Assembly: GCA_002841545.1 (NCBI GenBank)
Contig: PGZZ01000012.1
Location: forward strand, 1-64,000
Direction of reading: 5' to 3'
DNA from: Firmicutes bacterium HGW-Firmicutes-16
GTDB taxonomy: Bacteria; Bacillota; Clostridia; Oscillospirales; Oscillospiraceae
Length of the DNA: 64,000 bases
Position 1 is the stretch's first letter; each line of letters begins with the position of its first letter. The notes beneath the pieces were generated by a model that was not told the origin of the DNA, searched no databases, and saw only the letters and a program-made list of their open reading frames with translations. The translations under genes were made by a program, and so were the position numbers. Shown piece after piece: positions 53,477-61,548 of this stretch.

Positions 53477-54642
53477 TTATATATCGCATAGCGTGGCTAC
53501 TGCTTTTTTCGTTGTTTCTTCAAGAGCGTGGACATATATGTTGTACGTAATTTCAACCGAGGCGTGCCCGAGAAGCGATGATACGATTTTGACATCAGTA
53601 TTTTTCGCGATTAGTTGGGTCGCGAAGGTGTGCCTGAGCGTATGTATTCCGCACGGTCTAATATTGGCTCGTTTTAATATTGCTTCGAAGGTCCGCGTGA
53701 AGTTATCTATCGTATTGAATGTGCCGTCGACCTGAGCGAGTATTGGGCTATCTTCGCCGAAGTATCTGGTCTTTTTTAGTTCATTCAACGCCGCTTTCGC
53801 AGCAGCATTTACCGGGATACTGCGCTTGCCGTTTTTGGTTTTCGTCGTTTGGAACTGTTGCTTCCATCTTCGCTCATCTTCTGTGCGGTCTCGGACTCTT
53901 ACCAGTGTCCCGTTGGTATGAATGATACCACTCGCTTCATCATAATCCGACCATCGCCATGCTAATGCTTCCCCCACGCGAACGCCGGTGTTGAGCGTTA
54001 ATATCATTGCATAGCCTAGAGGATATATTGGTTTTCCGTTACCCCACGTTGCTGAAGCAGCAATCTTGAACCGGTTTATTTCTTCTTCGCTTAAGTATCG
54101 TATTTCCTTTGTATCAAATTGTTCCTGCGACGGCATTACTACACCGAGCATCGGGTTCTTGACTATTATCTCCTTAGGGAAGATGGCATATTTCATGCTC
54201 TCATTGAGCGTGTTATACGCTTTCTTAATGGTTGAGTAGGATTTCCGTCATCCTGAAGACGGTTTATTACTTCGTTCTGGATTATTCCGTATGTAAGCTC
54301 GTTTAGTTTATAGCTGCCGATGTTCGGAACGATATTGTTTAGCACGGTGCATTCGAGCCTATCATATGAAGTATCTTTAAGGGTGCGGCGCTTTACCAAT
54401 GACATCCATTCTATCATAAAATCTTCTAGCTTCATTTCTGCGCCAGCGGTCGGCAATAGAAACTCTGCGCTCTTTTTATATTCGTCCAGCTTAGCCATTG
54501 CTTCCTTACGGGTTTTTCCCGTAAAGGTTTTTCTTTTCCCGCCAACAGTTATTTGGGCTACCCAAGCGTCTTTGATTTCTTTGCCTTCTTTGTCTCGGTG
54601 CCGATATACTGATCCTTCGCCTACTGCTCGTCTTGATGCCAT
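53477..54642 (-). pseudogene. Tyrosine site-specific integrase, frameshifted
   Basis: From ATG 54642 (GAGGTGATGACAC upstream) an AP2-like arm domain (AQITVGGKRKTFTGKTRKEA) and SAM-like core-binding domain run to about 54240. Then the frame shifts by one (GGAAATCC, probably once GGAAAATCC) and continues YSTIKKAYNTLNESMKYAIF into the catalytic domain: Arg in LNTGVRVGEAL, Lys in TKTKNGKRSIPV, HTLRHTFATQL, GHASVEITYNIYVH with the Tyr nucleophile. All catalytic residues survive. If the frameshift is real the element is stranded; a one-base sequencing error is an alternative. Confidence 0.88.
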
Positions 54643-54769
54643 GTGTCATCACCTCAACGACAGTATACCGACAACGTTTCACAAGTCAAGTGAAATAACC
54701 CTATCTAATTATTATATAAAACAGTCGGGAAATTAATTTGTGTTTATATAATCAGGTTTTGGAATAACG

Positions 54770-55342
54770 TCAAACAGCTTCATATTCAAGCTGTATCATC
54801 TCAGCCGCGTTCAAATCCATTATCCCAATCTTACCTGTTAGCCATGCAGACTGAGCCGTACTTGGAATTATTACAGGCATTCTATCATGAATAAAAGCAA
54901 GTTCCGGAGCGGCAGGGCGCGTCAGTATGACGAAACGCGGAAGCTCCGTATCCGCTTCCGTTTGATACAGTCCCGCCATGAAAAGCGGCTCCTTCGCGCG
55001 TATTGCGTACTTTTCCTTTTTTACTCCGTCCTTACGCCACTCGAAATACCAGCCCGCCGGAACCAGACAGCGCTGAGATTGAAAAGCCTTTCTGAACATT
55101 GGCTTCGTGTCTGCGCTTTCAAGCCGTGCGTTTATTATAATGCCTTTGCCACCGAAGCCGGAGAAGCCCCACTGCATGAGCTGCTGAGATATGGCTGTCA
55201 CTACTGGCGCAATCTCAGTAGGGAATACCTCGCCGAGCTTCATTTGCCCCAGCAGTTTGGAACCTTTATGGCTCTCGCGGATTGATTTAATAATCACATC
55301 TATAATATCAATGCCGTCGGGGATGTAGTACCTTCCACACAT
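54770..55342 (-). CDS. yedK: SRAP-domain protein (YedK/HMCES family)
   Basis: This 190-residue protein begins MCGRYY, placing the catalytic Cys2 at the N-terminus after Met removal. Other active-site elements are INARLES (Asn), PAGWYFEW (Glu) and FIHDRMPVI (His). SRAP proteins form covalent thiazolidine links with abasic sites in single-stranded DNA and protect them. AGGAGACTGAA precedes ATG 55342. It is the last gene of the XRE-ImmA-DUF-SRAP operon, opposite dinB, which fits a shared task at damaged replication forks. Confidence 0.93.
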   Translation of the reverse strand: MCGRYYIPDGIDIIDVIIKSIRESHKGSKLLGQMKLGEVFPTEIAPVVTAISQQLMQWGFSGFGGKGIIINARLESADTKPMFRKAFQSQRCLVPAGWYFEWRKDGVKKEKYAIRAKEPLFMAGLYQTEADTELPRFVILTRPAAPELAFIHDRMPVIIPSTAQSAWLTGKIGIMDLNAAEMIQLEYEAV

Positions 55343-55351
55343 TTCAGTCTC

Positions 55352-55618
55352 CTATCTGCGCTCAACAAACCAGCGGCCTATGTTGTTGCCAGAATTCGCA
55401 GTGCTGCGCTCAAAAAACAGATAGCTCTGTTTACCTCGTACAGAAATTGTGTATCTGTCGCCCTGACCACCGGCTTTCATAGCTGCCGCTTGTCGTATAT
55501 CAAGAATCCTGTCTATCTCGTAAATTGAACCATCTTCCCAAGTTAGTTCTTTGGGAATCATTCGTCCTTCCGCGTCGAACGCGGCGCGGACGCCGACATA
55601 AACCTTCTTGTTTTCCAT
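55352..55618 (-). CDS. Small DUF6504-like protein
   Basis: An 88-residue protein (start ATG 55618 after AGGAAGGTTTGAGC). It is beta-rich: VYVGVRAAFDAEGRMIPKEL, WEDGSIYEIDRILDIRQAAA and DRYTISVRGKQSYLFFERS, ending GRWFVERR. The pattern P-x-x-x-x-W-x-x-G-x-x-Y-x-V/I...R-Y-x-V...W resembles DUF6504-type proteins encoded with ImuB/DnaE2 mutasomes, but this is recognition by eye. Two bases separate it from immA. A helper of the Y-family polymerase is a reasonable guess. Confidence 0.6.
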   Translation of the reverse strand: MENKKVYVGVRAAFDAEGRMIPKELTWEDGSIYEIDRILDIRQAAAMKAGGQGDRYTISVRGKQSYLFFERSTANSGNNIGRWFVERR

Positions 55619-55620
55619 GC

Positions 55621-56148
55621 TCAAACCTTCCTTAGAAAGTCCCCCGTCGCCATAAGCGGCGGCTCTATAAATTCATAGCCCCTTCGCTTCATAAGTCTGA
55701 ACTTGAAATCCATCAGCTCCGGCGGAACGCCCAGCCGCGCCGCGGCGCCGAAAAACGAAATGTCGTCGTTTAGATGTGCGAGCACATCCTCGTCCTTCAT
55801 CAGATAGTCTGCCGCGAAGATATTCGCCTCATACTCTTTTCCTCCTGCTTTGTCAAACACAGCGAAGTCGTGGAATGCAGCCGTACCGCTTGACTTGCTG
55901 TGCAGTACTGCGTGAGCGAGCTCATGCATGAGTATGACGCGCTGAAGTTCCTCCAACAGGTCGGCATTCACCGTTATGTGCTTCTGGCGGCAGGCGGTGA
56001 TGAAAAAGCCTTTGCAGCAGCCGTCATATACGCCCATAGGCTCATATCTTACTATGACCTTCAGCTCCTCGGCGAGCTTCGCTGGCTCAAGCTGTCCGTA
56101 TTCCGATTTTATTCTTTCAAGCTCGCTAAGCGCATAGTCGTTTTTCAT
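55621..56148 (-). CDS. immA: ImmA/IrrE-family metallopeptidase
   Basis: This 175-residue protein has the zinc motif HELAHAVLH (about 95-103) and the downstream Glu in KEYEANIFAADYLM, with the characteristic GCCKGFFITACRQKHITVNADL ahead, here quoted in part. ImmA proteases cleave or otherwise inactivate a partner XRE repressor in response to DNA damage or a signal, as in ICEBs1. GGGAGGTGACGGAAG precedes ATG 56148. The XRE repressor gene lies 36 bases upstream in the same operon. Confidence 0.92.
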   Translation of the reverse strand: MKNDYALSELERIKSEYGQLEPAKLAEELKVIVRYEPMGVYDGCCKGFFITACRQKHITVNADLLEELQRVILMHELAHAVLHSKSSGTAAFHDFAVFDKAGGKEYEANIFAADYLMKDEDVLAHLNDDISFFGAAARLGVPPELMDFKFRLMKRRGYEFIEPPLMATGDFLRKV

Positions 56149-56184
56149 CTTCCGTCACCTCCCCTGCAATTACTATAGCTTAAA

Positions 56185-56610
56185 TTATTTGCTTGCGTAA
56201 GTCTTCTTCGCGGCTTCCTTACAGTCGACATAGGCCTTCATGACCGCCTGGAAAAAGGCGTCCTTGGCTTCATCGGATATGTCCCCGCCGGCAAAAAGTG
56301 CTGCGTTCTGCTGCAAAAGAGCCTCAACGTCCCTCGCCTGTCTCGCACCGTATCTGAGTCTCGCGTCCTCAACGTAGTCCATACTCTCCGCACCGTACTG
56401 TGGGTTCTCTATTTCGTCATTTTTCAAGTATTCCGGTGTCACGCCCAGAGCCTTCGCAAGCTTATAAAGCTGCGCCGGCTGCGGTAGCCTGCCGTCCGTC
56501 TCATAGGATGTCACGGTTCTCAATCCAATACCCGCCTTCTTACCGAGTTCTCCCTGAGTTAGCCCGAGCTCCGCCCTGCGGGATATTAGCTTATCCTTAA
56601 ATGTTCTCAT
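56185..56610 (-). CDS. XRE-family repressor
   Basis: About 141 residues, start ATG 56610 (GGAGG seven bases upstream). The Cro/C1 helix-turn-helix reads LTQGELGKKAGIGLRTVTSY (about 18-37); the rest is helical (about 60-140). It pairs with ImmA as the repressor-antirepressor couple. It faces dinB across a 190-base region with TGCGTA...TACGCA-type palindromes, so it likely represses both its own operon and dinB until DNA damage activates ImmA. Confidence 0.9.
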   Translation of the reverse strand: MRTFKDKLISRRAELGLTQGELGKKAGIGLRTVTSYETDGRLPQPAQLYKLAKALGVTPEYLKNDEIENPQYGAESMDYVEDARLRYGARQARDVEALLQQNAALFAGGDISDEAKDAFFQAVMKAYVDCKEAAKKTYASK

Positions 56611-56634
56611 CTTCAAACCTCCAAACCATTTACT

Positions 56635-56786
56635 GTATATTACGCAAATCTCTTGACTTTATTGCGCATATTTGCTACCATGCAAGCGTAATATAAAGCG
56701 ACTACTAGCAATCATGTGCATATTATATCCTGACACTATTTCAGTGTCAAGCAGAATAATTGCGTGTGTTTGCGTATATTTACGCA
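56635..56786. promoter_or_regulatory. XRE operators between repressor and dinB
   Basis: TGCGTATATTTACGCA (56771-56786) is a perfect palindrome just before the dinB ribosome site. Related sequences are TGTATATTACGCA (56635-56646 region), TTGCGCATATTTGC (56662 onward) and GCGTAATATA (56695). A plus-strand promoter TTGACT (56653-56658), 17 bases, TACCAT is possible. A separate 19-base palindrome TGACACT-N5-AGTGTCA lies at 56731-56749. Confidence 0.6.
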
Positions 56787-56799
56787 GGGAGGTTCGGCT

Positions 56800-58041
56800 A
56801 TGGGCGGAAGGGCAATACTTCACAGCGATATGAACGCGTTCTACGCTTCAGTGGAGATGATGCTCCATCCCGAGCTTCGCGGCAAGGCAGTCGCCGTCTG
56901 CGGTTCTACGGAGAACCGGCACGGCATCGTACTGGCAAAATCGGAGCTTGCAAAAAAAGCTGGCGTCAAAACCGGCTTGGCAAACTGGGAAGCGCAGCGG
57001 CTATGTCCGGGACTGATACTCGTCCCTCCGCACTTTGAGGAATATGTAAAGTATTCAAAACTTGCTCGCGAGATATACCAGCGATACACGGAGTTCGTAG
57101 AGCCATACGGCATGGACGAATGTTTCCTCGATGTGACGGGCAGCGCCGGAATCTACGGTGGTGGTTATGCCGTTGCCGATAAAATAAGAAATGAAATAAA
57201 ATCTGAGCTGGGGCTAACGGTCAGCGTCGGCGTATCGTATAATAAGGTATTTGCAAAGCTGGGCTCCGACATGAAGAAGCCGGACGCTATTACGGAAATC
57301 ACGGAGGACAGCTTCAAAACGCAGGTATGGCCGTTGCCCGCTTCAGACCTATTTTTTGTCGGCAGGGCGACAGCGAAAAAGCTCTCGCGCTTTGGTGTCA
57401 ACACGATAGGCCAGCTTTCGGAATTAACGCCAGAGCTTCTGCAAGAGACCTTCGGGAAAAATGGTCTCTTACTCTGGGCTTATGCAAACGGTCTCGATAC
57501 GGCGCCGGTTATGGCGCAGGACTTTGTCATGCCGATAAAGTCCATTGGGCACGGAATAACCTGCACCTCAGACCTTGAAAACGAGGAAGAGGTCTGGCAC
57601 GTTATGCTGGAGCTCTCGCAGGACATCGGACACAAGCTGCGTGTTCAAGGACTCAAGGCTTCGGGAATTCAGATTACGGTCAGAAGCAACGACCTTCAAT
57701 TCAAGCAGTTTCAGGGCAAGCTGGCAAACCTGACACAGAACCCTACGGATATTGCAAAGAAAGCGCGCGAGCTTTTTCATACGAATTATGACTGGCATCT
57801 GCCGGTACGCACGATAACCGTCAGGAGCATTAATCTGCGGGAAACGGAAGCACCGGAGCAGATAGACCTTTTCTACGATACGCGCAAGGCAGAAAAAGAC
57901 GAGCAGCTATATAGCTGCGTTGAGGATATTCGCCGCCGCTTTGGCAAGCACGCCATTTGCCCTGCTGCGCTCATCGGTGATATAAAGATGCCATCTTACC
58001 GTGATCACGACCTCGTCATGCCCGGCATGATGGGGCGATAA
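56800..58041 (+). CDS. dinB: DNA polymerase IV (Y family)
   Basis: A protein of 413 residues from ATG 56800, seven bases after GGGAGG; the longer frame to 56764 includes the operator. Catalytic acidic motifs ILHSDMNAFYASVE (Asp) and GMDECFLDVTGS (Asp-Glu), the helix-hairpin-helix thumb (FFVGRATAKKLSRFGVNTIG) and the little-finger domain (VRTITVRSINL) are complete. It copies past damaged bases with low fidelity. The C-terminus does not show a clear beta-clamp peptide. Its placement opposite the XRE/ImmA/SRAP operon makes a regulated damage-tolerance unit. Confidence 0.96.
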   Translation: MGGRAILHSDMNAFYASVEMMLHPELRGKAVAVCGSTENRHGIVLAKSELAKKAGVKTGLANWEAQRLCPGLILVPPHFEEYVKYSKLAREIYQRYTEFVEPYGMDECFLDVTGSAGIYGGGYAVADKIRNEIKSELGLTVSVGVSYNKVFAKLGSDMKKPDAITEITEDSFKTQVWPLPASDLFFVGRATAKKLSRFGVNTIGQLSELTPELLQETFGKNGLLLWAYANGLDTAPVMAQDFVMPIKSIGHGITCTSDLENEEEVWHVMLELSQDIGHKLRVQGLKASGIQITVRSNDLQFKQFQGKLANLTQNPTDIAKKARELFHTNYDWHLPVRTITVRSINLRETEAPEQIDLFYDTRKAEKDEQLYSCVEDIRRRFGKHAICPAALIGDIKMPSYRDHDLVMPGMMGR

Positions 58042-58050
58042 TTGATAGAA

Positions 58051-58083
58051 TAAGAGATAGACAATTTGGTTGACTATCTCTTA
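58051..58083 (+). terminator. Terminator after dinB
   Basis: Ten-base arms TAAGAGATAG/CTATCTCTTA (58051-58060, 58074-58083) with a 13-base loop, ten bases after the dinB stop; followed by AAAATTAATT, so termination is plausible but the U-run is weak. Confidence 0.55.
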
Positions 58084-58211
58084 AAATTAATTATTTGTAG
58101 CACCTCACAAAGCTCAAGTTGAATGATTTAAAAATAATGCACAGCCCATATACTCTAACAGATTGCCCTGTACAAACATCACAAAACATACATACCCGCT
58201 CTACCAATTGC

Positions 58212-58236
58212 GAACCTACGACCTTCGGGTTATGAG
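58212..58236 (-). pseudogene. tRNA-Met fragment, putative attachment site
   Basis: Twenty-five bases equal the complement of the tRNA-Met segment from the anticodon loop (CTCATAACC, anticodon CAT) through the variable region to the T-arm (GTAGGTTC). No acceptor, D-arm or 5' half follows. To its left, 58200-58210 resembles a D-arm (GCTCTACCAATTG) in an order impossible for one tRNA. The internal 13-mer recurs at 52629, suggesting the crossover core of the integrated element. Confidence 0.6.
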
Positions 58237-58920
58237 ATGGTTGTTTATTCATCTCATATTAATTTAATGCATGATTAATTGCATTTGGCTGTGTATGTGC
58301 TGGATATTGCGGATAATTATTTATAGTTCCCACGTTGTCGTGACAACGAATATCTGTGTTGGGGTCAAATCGGGGTCAACGTTTTATCATTAGCTTCGTA
58401 CTAACATCATCATAAAAGTATGAGGAACTCATCCCAATTCATATCGGAGTAAGCTTATTCTGTGATTATTTCAAACCGCTAGGATGTTTATCCATAAGCG
58501 ACAACATACTATTATGTAATAGGAATCATATAAATTAGTGTTTGATATCATGCTTTATGTATAACGGGAAATGATTACCCTGAAACTGCTTTGATATTTA
58601 TCTTTGCCAAATGCGTAATGATGACGTGCAATTGCCCATTATAACATCATAAACGAAAAAGCATTTCACTTGCTTTGGCGCATTTGGCATCTTTTTTAAT
58701 CTATAACAACCAGCAAACGAACTAGAAACATTTGTATTATATCAGAAGCGTCGTAGCTTTTAATATTATCAATAGCGTATGGGTCTAGTTTTTATCCGCA
58801 ATAGTGCCCACATATTATTTTCGATTGTCGTGTTTTGACATAACGACATGAAATATGTTAAAATATATAATTACAAAATATTACTGCAATACGCTCAGGG
58901 GAACATGGAGGTGACCACAT
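58237..58920. other. Gene-free region with palindromes and a possible structured RNA
   Basis: No coding signal. It contains CGTTGTCGTGACAACG (58333-58348, palindrome), a direct repeat GGGGTCAA twice near 58360-58380, and the arms GCCAAATGCG/CGCATTTGGC (58606-58615, 58679-58688) enclosing 63 bases and followed by ATCTTTTTTAAT, like a terminator or small RNA end. The right end holds the LuxR gene's ribosome site (GGAGGTG, 58908-58914 region). Confidence 0.4.
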
Positions 58921-60030
58921 CTGTATCAGCTTACAAAACAGGATTATGACAATATCTTCTCATTTTATACTGCAATAAACAGTGACTATTCAAACTATGA
59001 AAATATCGTGTTGTTTTCACTTTCTACAATATTTAAAATCAAACTTGCAGCCTACGGCGCGTTCAGAATCGATAGTAACGGTGTTATAAAAGTGGATCAC
59101 ATTATTAGCAACAGCATCCGAGGGGAGATACTGGATCAATATAAAAAAGAACATTATCTTGAAGATGCTTTTCTCAACAACTACGCACAGCTATGTTACT
59201 CCAACCCCGATGCAGCCTATTTTACCGATGACTTGCTGGATCAAGAAGAATATCAACACTCCGGTTACACAAAGCTTCTGAGAAAATCCAATATTGGGCA
59301 TGAAGCGCTCATAGGCGTAAATGGTTTGCCGGGAAGCTTAGTTCATATTATTAGAATCTATAAGTCAGTAGACGCCGGAGATTTTACAGAGCAAGAAAAA
59401 GAGCTGTTCCAGTATATTGGTCAGGCATTTAACCATAGTAAAACGCTTTTTAACCGGTTTGTTCGTCAGCAGCGTAAGCTCGAAGCCGTCTCCGCCTATT
59501 GTGATGAAATCTCTTTCGGCTTTGCAATACTTGATGGCAAAGGAAGGCTTTTGCAGAGCAATGCTGCATTTATGAATTTTAGTTCCAAGCTTTCATCCGG
59601 CCTTACAAAGGGCGAGATCGCAACGGATATCATTTTTGCGGTTACAGGGACCGACAAATTGCCTGAAGGAAATTATTTCCGTGAAGAAACTCATGTGAAC
59701 GGTGTTTTAATTACAATGCAGAAGAAGCGGGTTGTTCTTTCAATCCGCACGGAGAACCTTTACTATATTACTCTTCAGAAGGACAAAGGCGACCGGGTTC
59801 CTGATATAAATTCTATATCCCTTTCCTCACGCTATGGCCTTACCCGAAGAGAAACAGAGGTGATTTTACTCGTTGTAAAGGGCTATAACAATCAAGAAAT
59901 ATCGGACGATTTGTTTATAGGAGTCTCGACTGTCAAAACACATATCAGCAATATTTACTCGAAACTAGCGGTGAGCTCACGCACAGAGATGCTGAAAAAG
60001 CTTCAAAACGACGAACCCCGAAGGCTCTAA
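58921..60030 (+). CDS. LuxR-type regulator, apparently with CTG start
   Basis: The frame is open from 58915, and its N-terminus (YQLTKQDYDNIFSFYTAIN) precedes the first standard start codon, GTG 59008. GGAGGTG lies seven bases before CTG 58921, so I take CTG as the start (369 residues). A PAS/GAF-like region runs to about 250 with no clear family; residues 305-360 are a LuxR helix-turn-helix (LTRRETEVILLVVKGYNNQE, GVSTVKTHISNIYSKLAVSS). It precedes the acyl-CoA gene cluster and probably controls it. Confidence 0.82.
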   Translation: MYQLTKQDYDNIFSFYTAINSDYSNYENIVLFSLSTIFKIKLAAYGAFRIDSNGVIKVDHIISNSIRGEILDQYKKEHYLEDAFLNNYAQLCYSNPDAAYFTDDLLDQEEYQHSGYTKLLRKSNIGHEALIGVNGLPGSLVHIIRIYKSVDAGDFTEQEKELFQYIGQAFNHSKTLFNRFVRQQRKLEAVSAYCDEISFGFAILDGKGRLLQSNAAFMNFSSKLSSGLTKGEIATDIIFAVTGTDKLPEGNYFREETHVNGVLITMQKKRVVLSIRTENLYYITLQKDKGDRVPDINSISLSSRYGLTRRETEVILLVVKGYNNQEISDDLFIGVSTVKTHISNIYSKLAVSSRTEMLKKLQNDEPRRL

Positions 60031-60057
60031 TCTGATTAAGATTAATTGAATAGAATC

Positions 60058-60093
60058 AAAAGAGGACTTTCGTAAATCGAAAGTCCTCTTTTT
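60058..60093. terminator. Terminator after the LuxR gene
   Basis: Fifteen-base arms (AAAAGAGGACTTTCG 60058-60072; complement 60078-60092) with a 5-base loop and Ts following, 28 bases after the stop. Works in both directions. It separates the regulator from the acyl-CoA genes, which must have their own promoter in 60094-60300; no promoter is clear to me there. Confidence 0.8.
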
Positions 60094-60308
60094 CGATTAG
60101 TTTCTCAACAGTGTGGACGATAAATTCACCCTTACTAATTTTTGTGCTGTACTTTTTCAGTCCATTTTTAAATCTTTCCGGATGTTTTTACGATAACAAA
60201 AACAGAGTATCATTTAGTGCACAAGGGAAGAGACGATCTTAACTCTTCAGGTAAGAAGCATTCATACTTTCAGCAGTAAAGCTGTGAAAATATTCTGGAG
60301 GAGATAAT

Positions 60309-61454
60309 ATGAGAAAACAGTACTTACTTACGGATGACCAGAAAGATCTTCAGCTAATGGTAAGGGAATTCGTTGCAAAAGAGATTATACCTTATGCGGC
60401 GATATGGGATGAAAAAGGTGAATTTCCGATTGGAACATATAGAAAAGCTGTCGAAATGGGACTTCATGTTACAGAATTGCCTGAAAAATTCGGCGGTATG
60501 GGCCTTAATCATTTAACCGATTGTCTTATCATGGAAGAGATGGGTTACGGCGATGCCGGCTTTGCGTTATCTATAGGCACTAATATGCTCGCTTATGCCG
60601 CAATGGTAATTGCGGGTTCGGATGAACAAATGAAAATCTTTGCCGATATTGTTGTGCCAGGCGGACTTGCAGCGTTCGCCTTGACTGAAGCTCAGGGCGG
60701 CTCCGATGCATCGAACTGCAAAACTACCGCAGTAAAGATTGGAAACGAATATATTATTAACGGCACTAAGGCGTTTATTACTAACGGCGGAAATGCCGAT
60801 GTCTACATAGTGTTTGCAATGACCGACCCTGAAATGGGCGTAAGAGGAATGTCGGCATTTTTAGTGGAGCGCAGCCGTGTTGGAGTCTCAGTTGGCGCTC
60901 ACGAGAACAAAATGGGTATCAGAGCATCCAACACCTCCGAAGTGGTTTTTCAGGATGTTCGCGTACCTGCCGATCACTTGCTTGGAGCGGAGGGTTTTGG
61001 CTTCTTAATTGCAATGCAAACGCTTGACCGCAGCCGCCCAGCTGGCTCATCAGTCGTTGTGGGTCTCTGCCAGAGAGCGCTAGATGAATGCGTCGCTTAC
61101 TCCAAAGAAAGAGTTGTATTCGGCAGACCGATATCAAAGCATCAGGCTGTCTCATTTACTATGGCCGACATGGAGATACAGACCGAAGTCGCTCGGAGAA
61201 TGGTACATTATTCTGCACAGCTCATGGACAACGGTATTTTTGACTCTGAGGTCAGCGCAGTGGCAAAGACATTTGCGGGTGATATCGCAATGAAAGTAAC
61301 GTGCGATGCCATTCAGGTGCTCGGAGGATACGGATACAGCCGCGATTACCCAGTAGAAAAGCTAATGCGCGATGCAAAAATATTCCAGATTTTTGAAGGA
61401 ACAAACCAAATTCAGCGTATCGTTATTTCATCTGCACTAATGAAAGCAAAATAA
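60309..61454 (+). CDS. Acyl-CoA dehydrogenase
   Basis: This 381-residue protein has the full acyl-CoA dehydrogenase pattern: FAD/substrate motifs FALTEAQGGSDASN and FITNGGNADVYI, helical C-terminal domain, VLGGYGYSRDYPVEK and the catalytic Glu in IFEGTNQIQRIV. It oxidises an acyl-CoA to the enoyl-CoA with FAD (short-chain, butyryl-CoA-like by length). CTGGAGGAGATAAT precedes ATG 60309. No etfA/etfB follow within the window. It heads a cluster with a CoA-transferase and a 3-hydroxyacyl-CoA dehydrogenase. Confidence 0.95.
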   Translation: MRKQYLLTDDQKDLQLMVREFVAKEIIPYAAIWDEKGEFPIGTYRKAVEMGLHVTELPEKFGGMGLNHLTDCLIMEEMGYGDAGFALSIGTNMLAYAAMVIAGSDEQMKIFADIVVPGGLAAFALTEAQGGSDASNCKTTAVKIGNEYIINGTKAFITNGGNADVYIVFAMTDPEMGVRGMSAFLVERSRVGVSVGAHENKMGIRASNTSEVVFQDVRVPADHLLGAEGFGFLIAMQTLDRSRPAGSSVVVGLCQRALDECVAYSKERVVFGRPISKHQAVSFTMADMEIQTEVARRMVHYSAQLMDNGIFDSEVSAVAKTFAGDIAMKVTCDAIQVLGGYGYSRDYPVEKLMRDAKIFQIFEGTNQIQRIVISSALMKAK

Positions 61455-61548
61455 GTTTTGTTAACTGTTCCAGGCGGAGAATATTGAGTGATTTATTTAT
61501 ATATCAGTTAAACAGCTTCAAAAAACATTAGAAGGAGAGGACTTTATT

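Larger units (their letters stand above)
52629..58233. mobile_element. Putative 5.6-kb integrative element carrying a DNA-damage tolerance cassette
   Basis: The 13-mer ACCTTCGGGTTAT occurs in direct orientation at 52629-52641 and 58221-58233. The right copy is part of a 25-base tRNA-Met fragment, a common integrase target. Between them lie a ribbon-helix-helix gene, a tyrosine integrase (frameshifted) and SRAP, DUF6504-like, ImmA, XRE and dinB genes. Size, direct repeats and internal integrase fit a small integrated element or a larger one reduced by deletion. The boundaries are inferred; no empty site is available to confirm them. Confidence 0.5.

Noticed and set aside
53035-53491. Overlapping open frames in the spacer downstream of the integrase
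   Set aside because: They cover hairpins, lack ribosome sites and show no recognisable domain.
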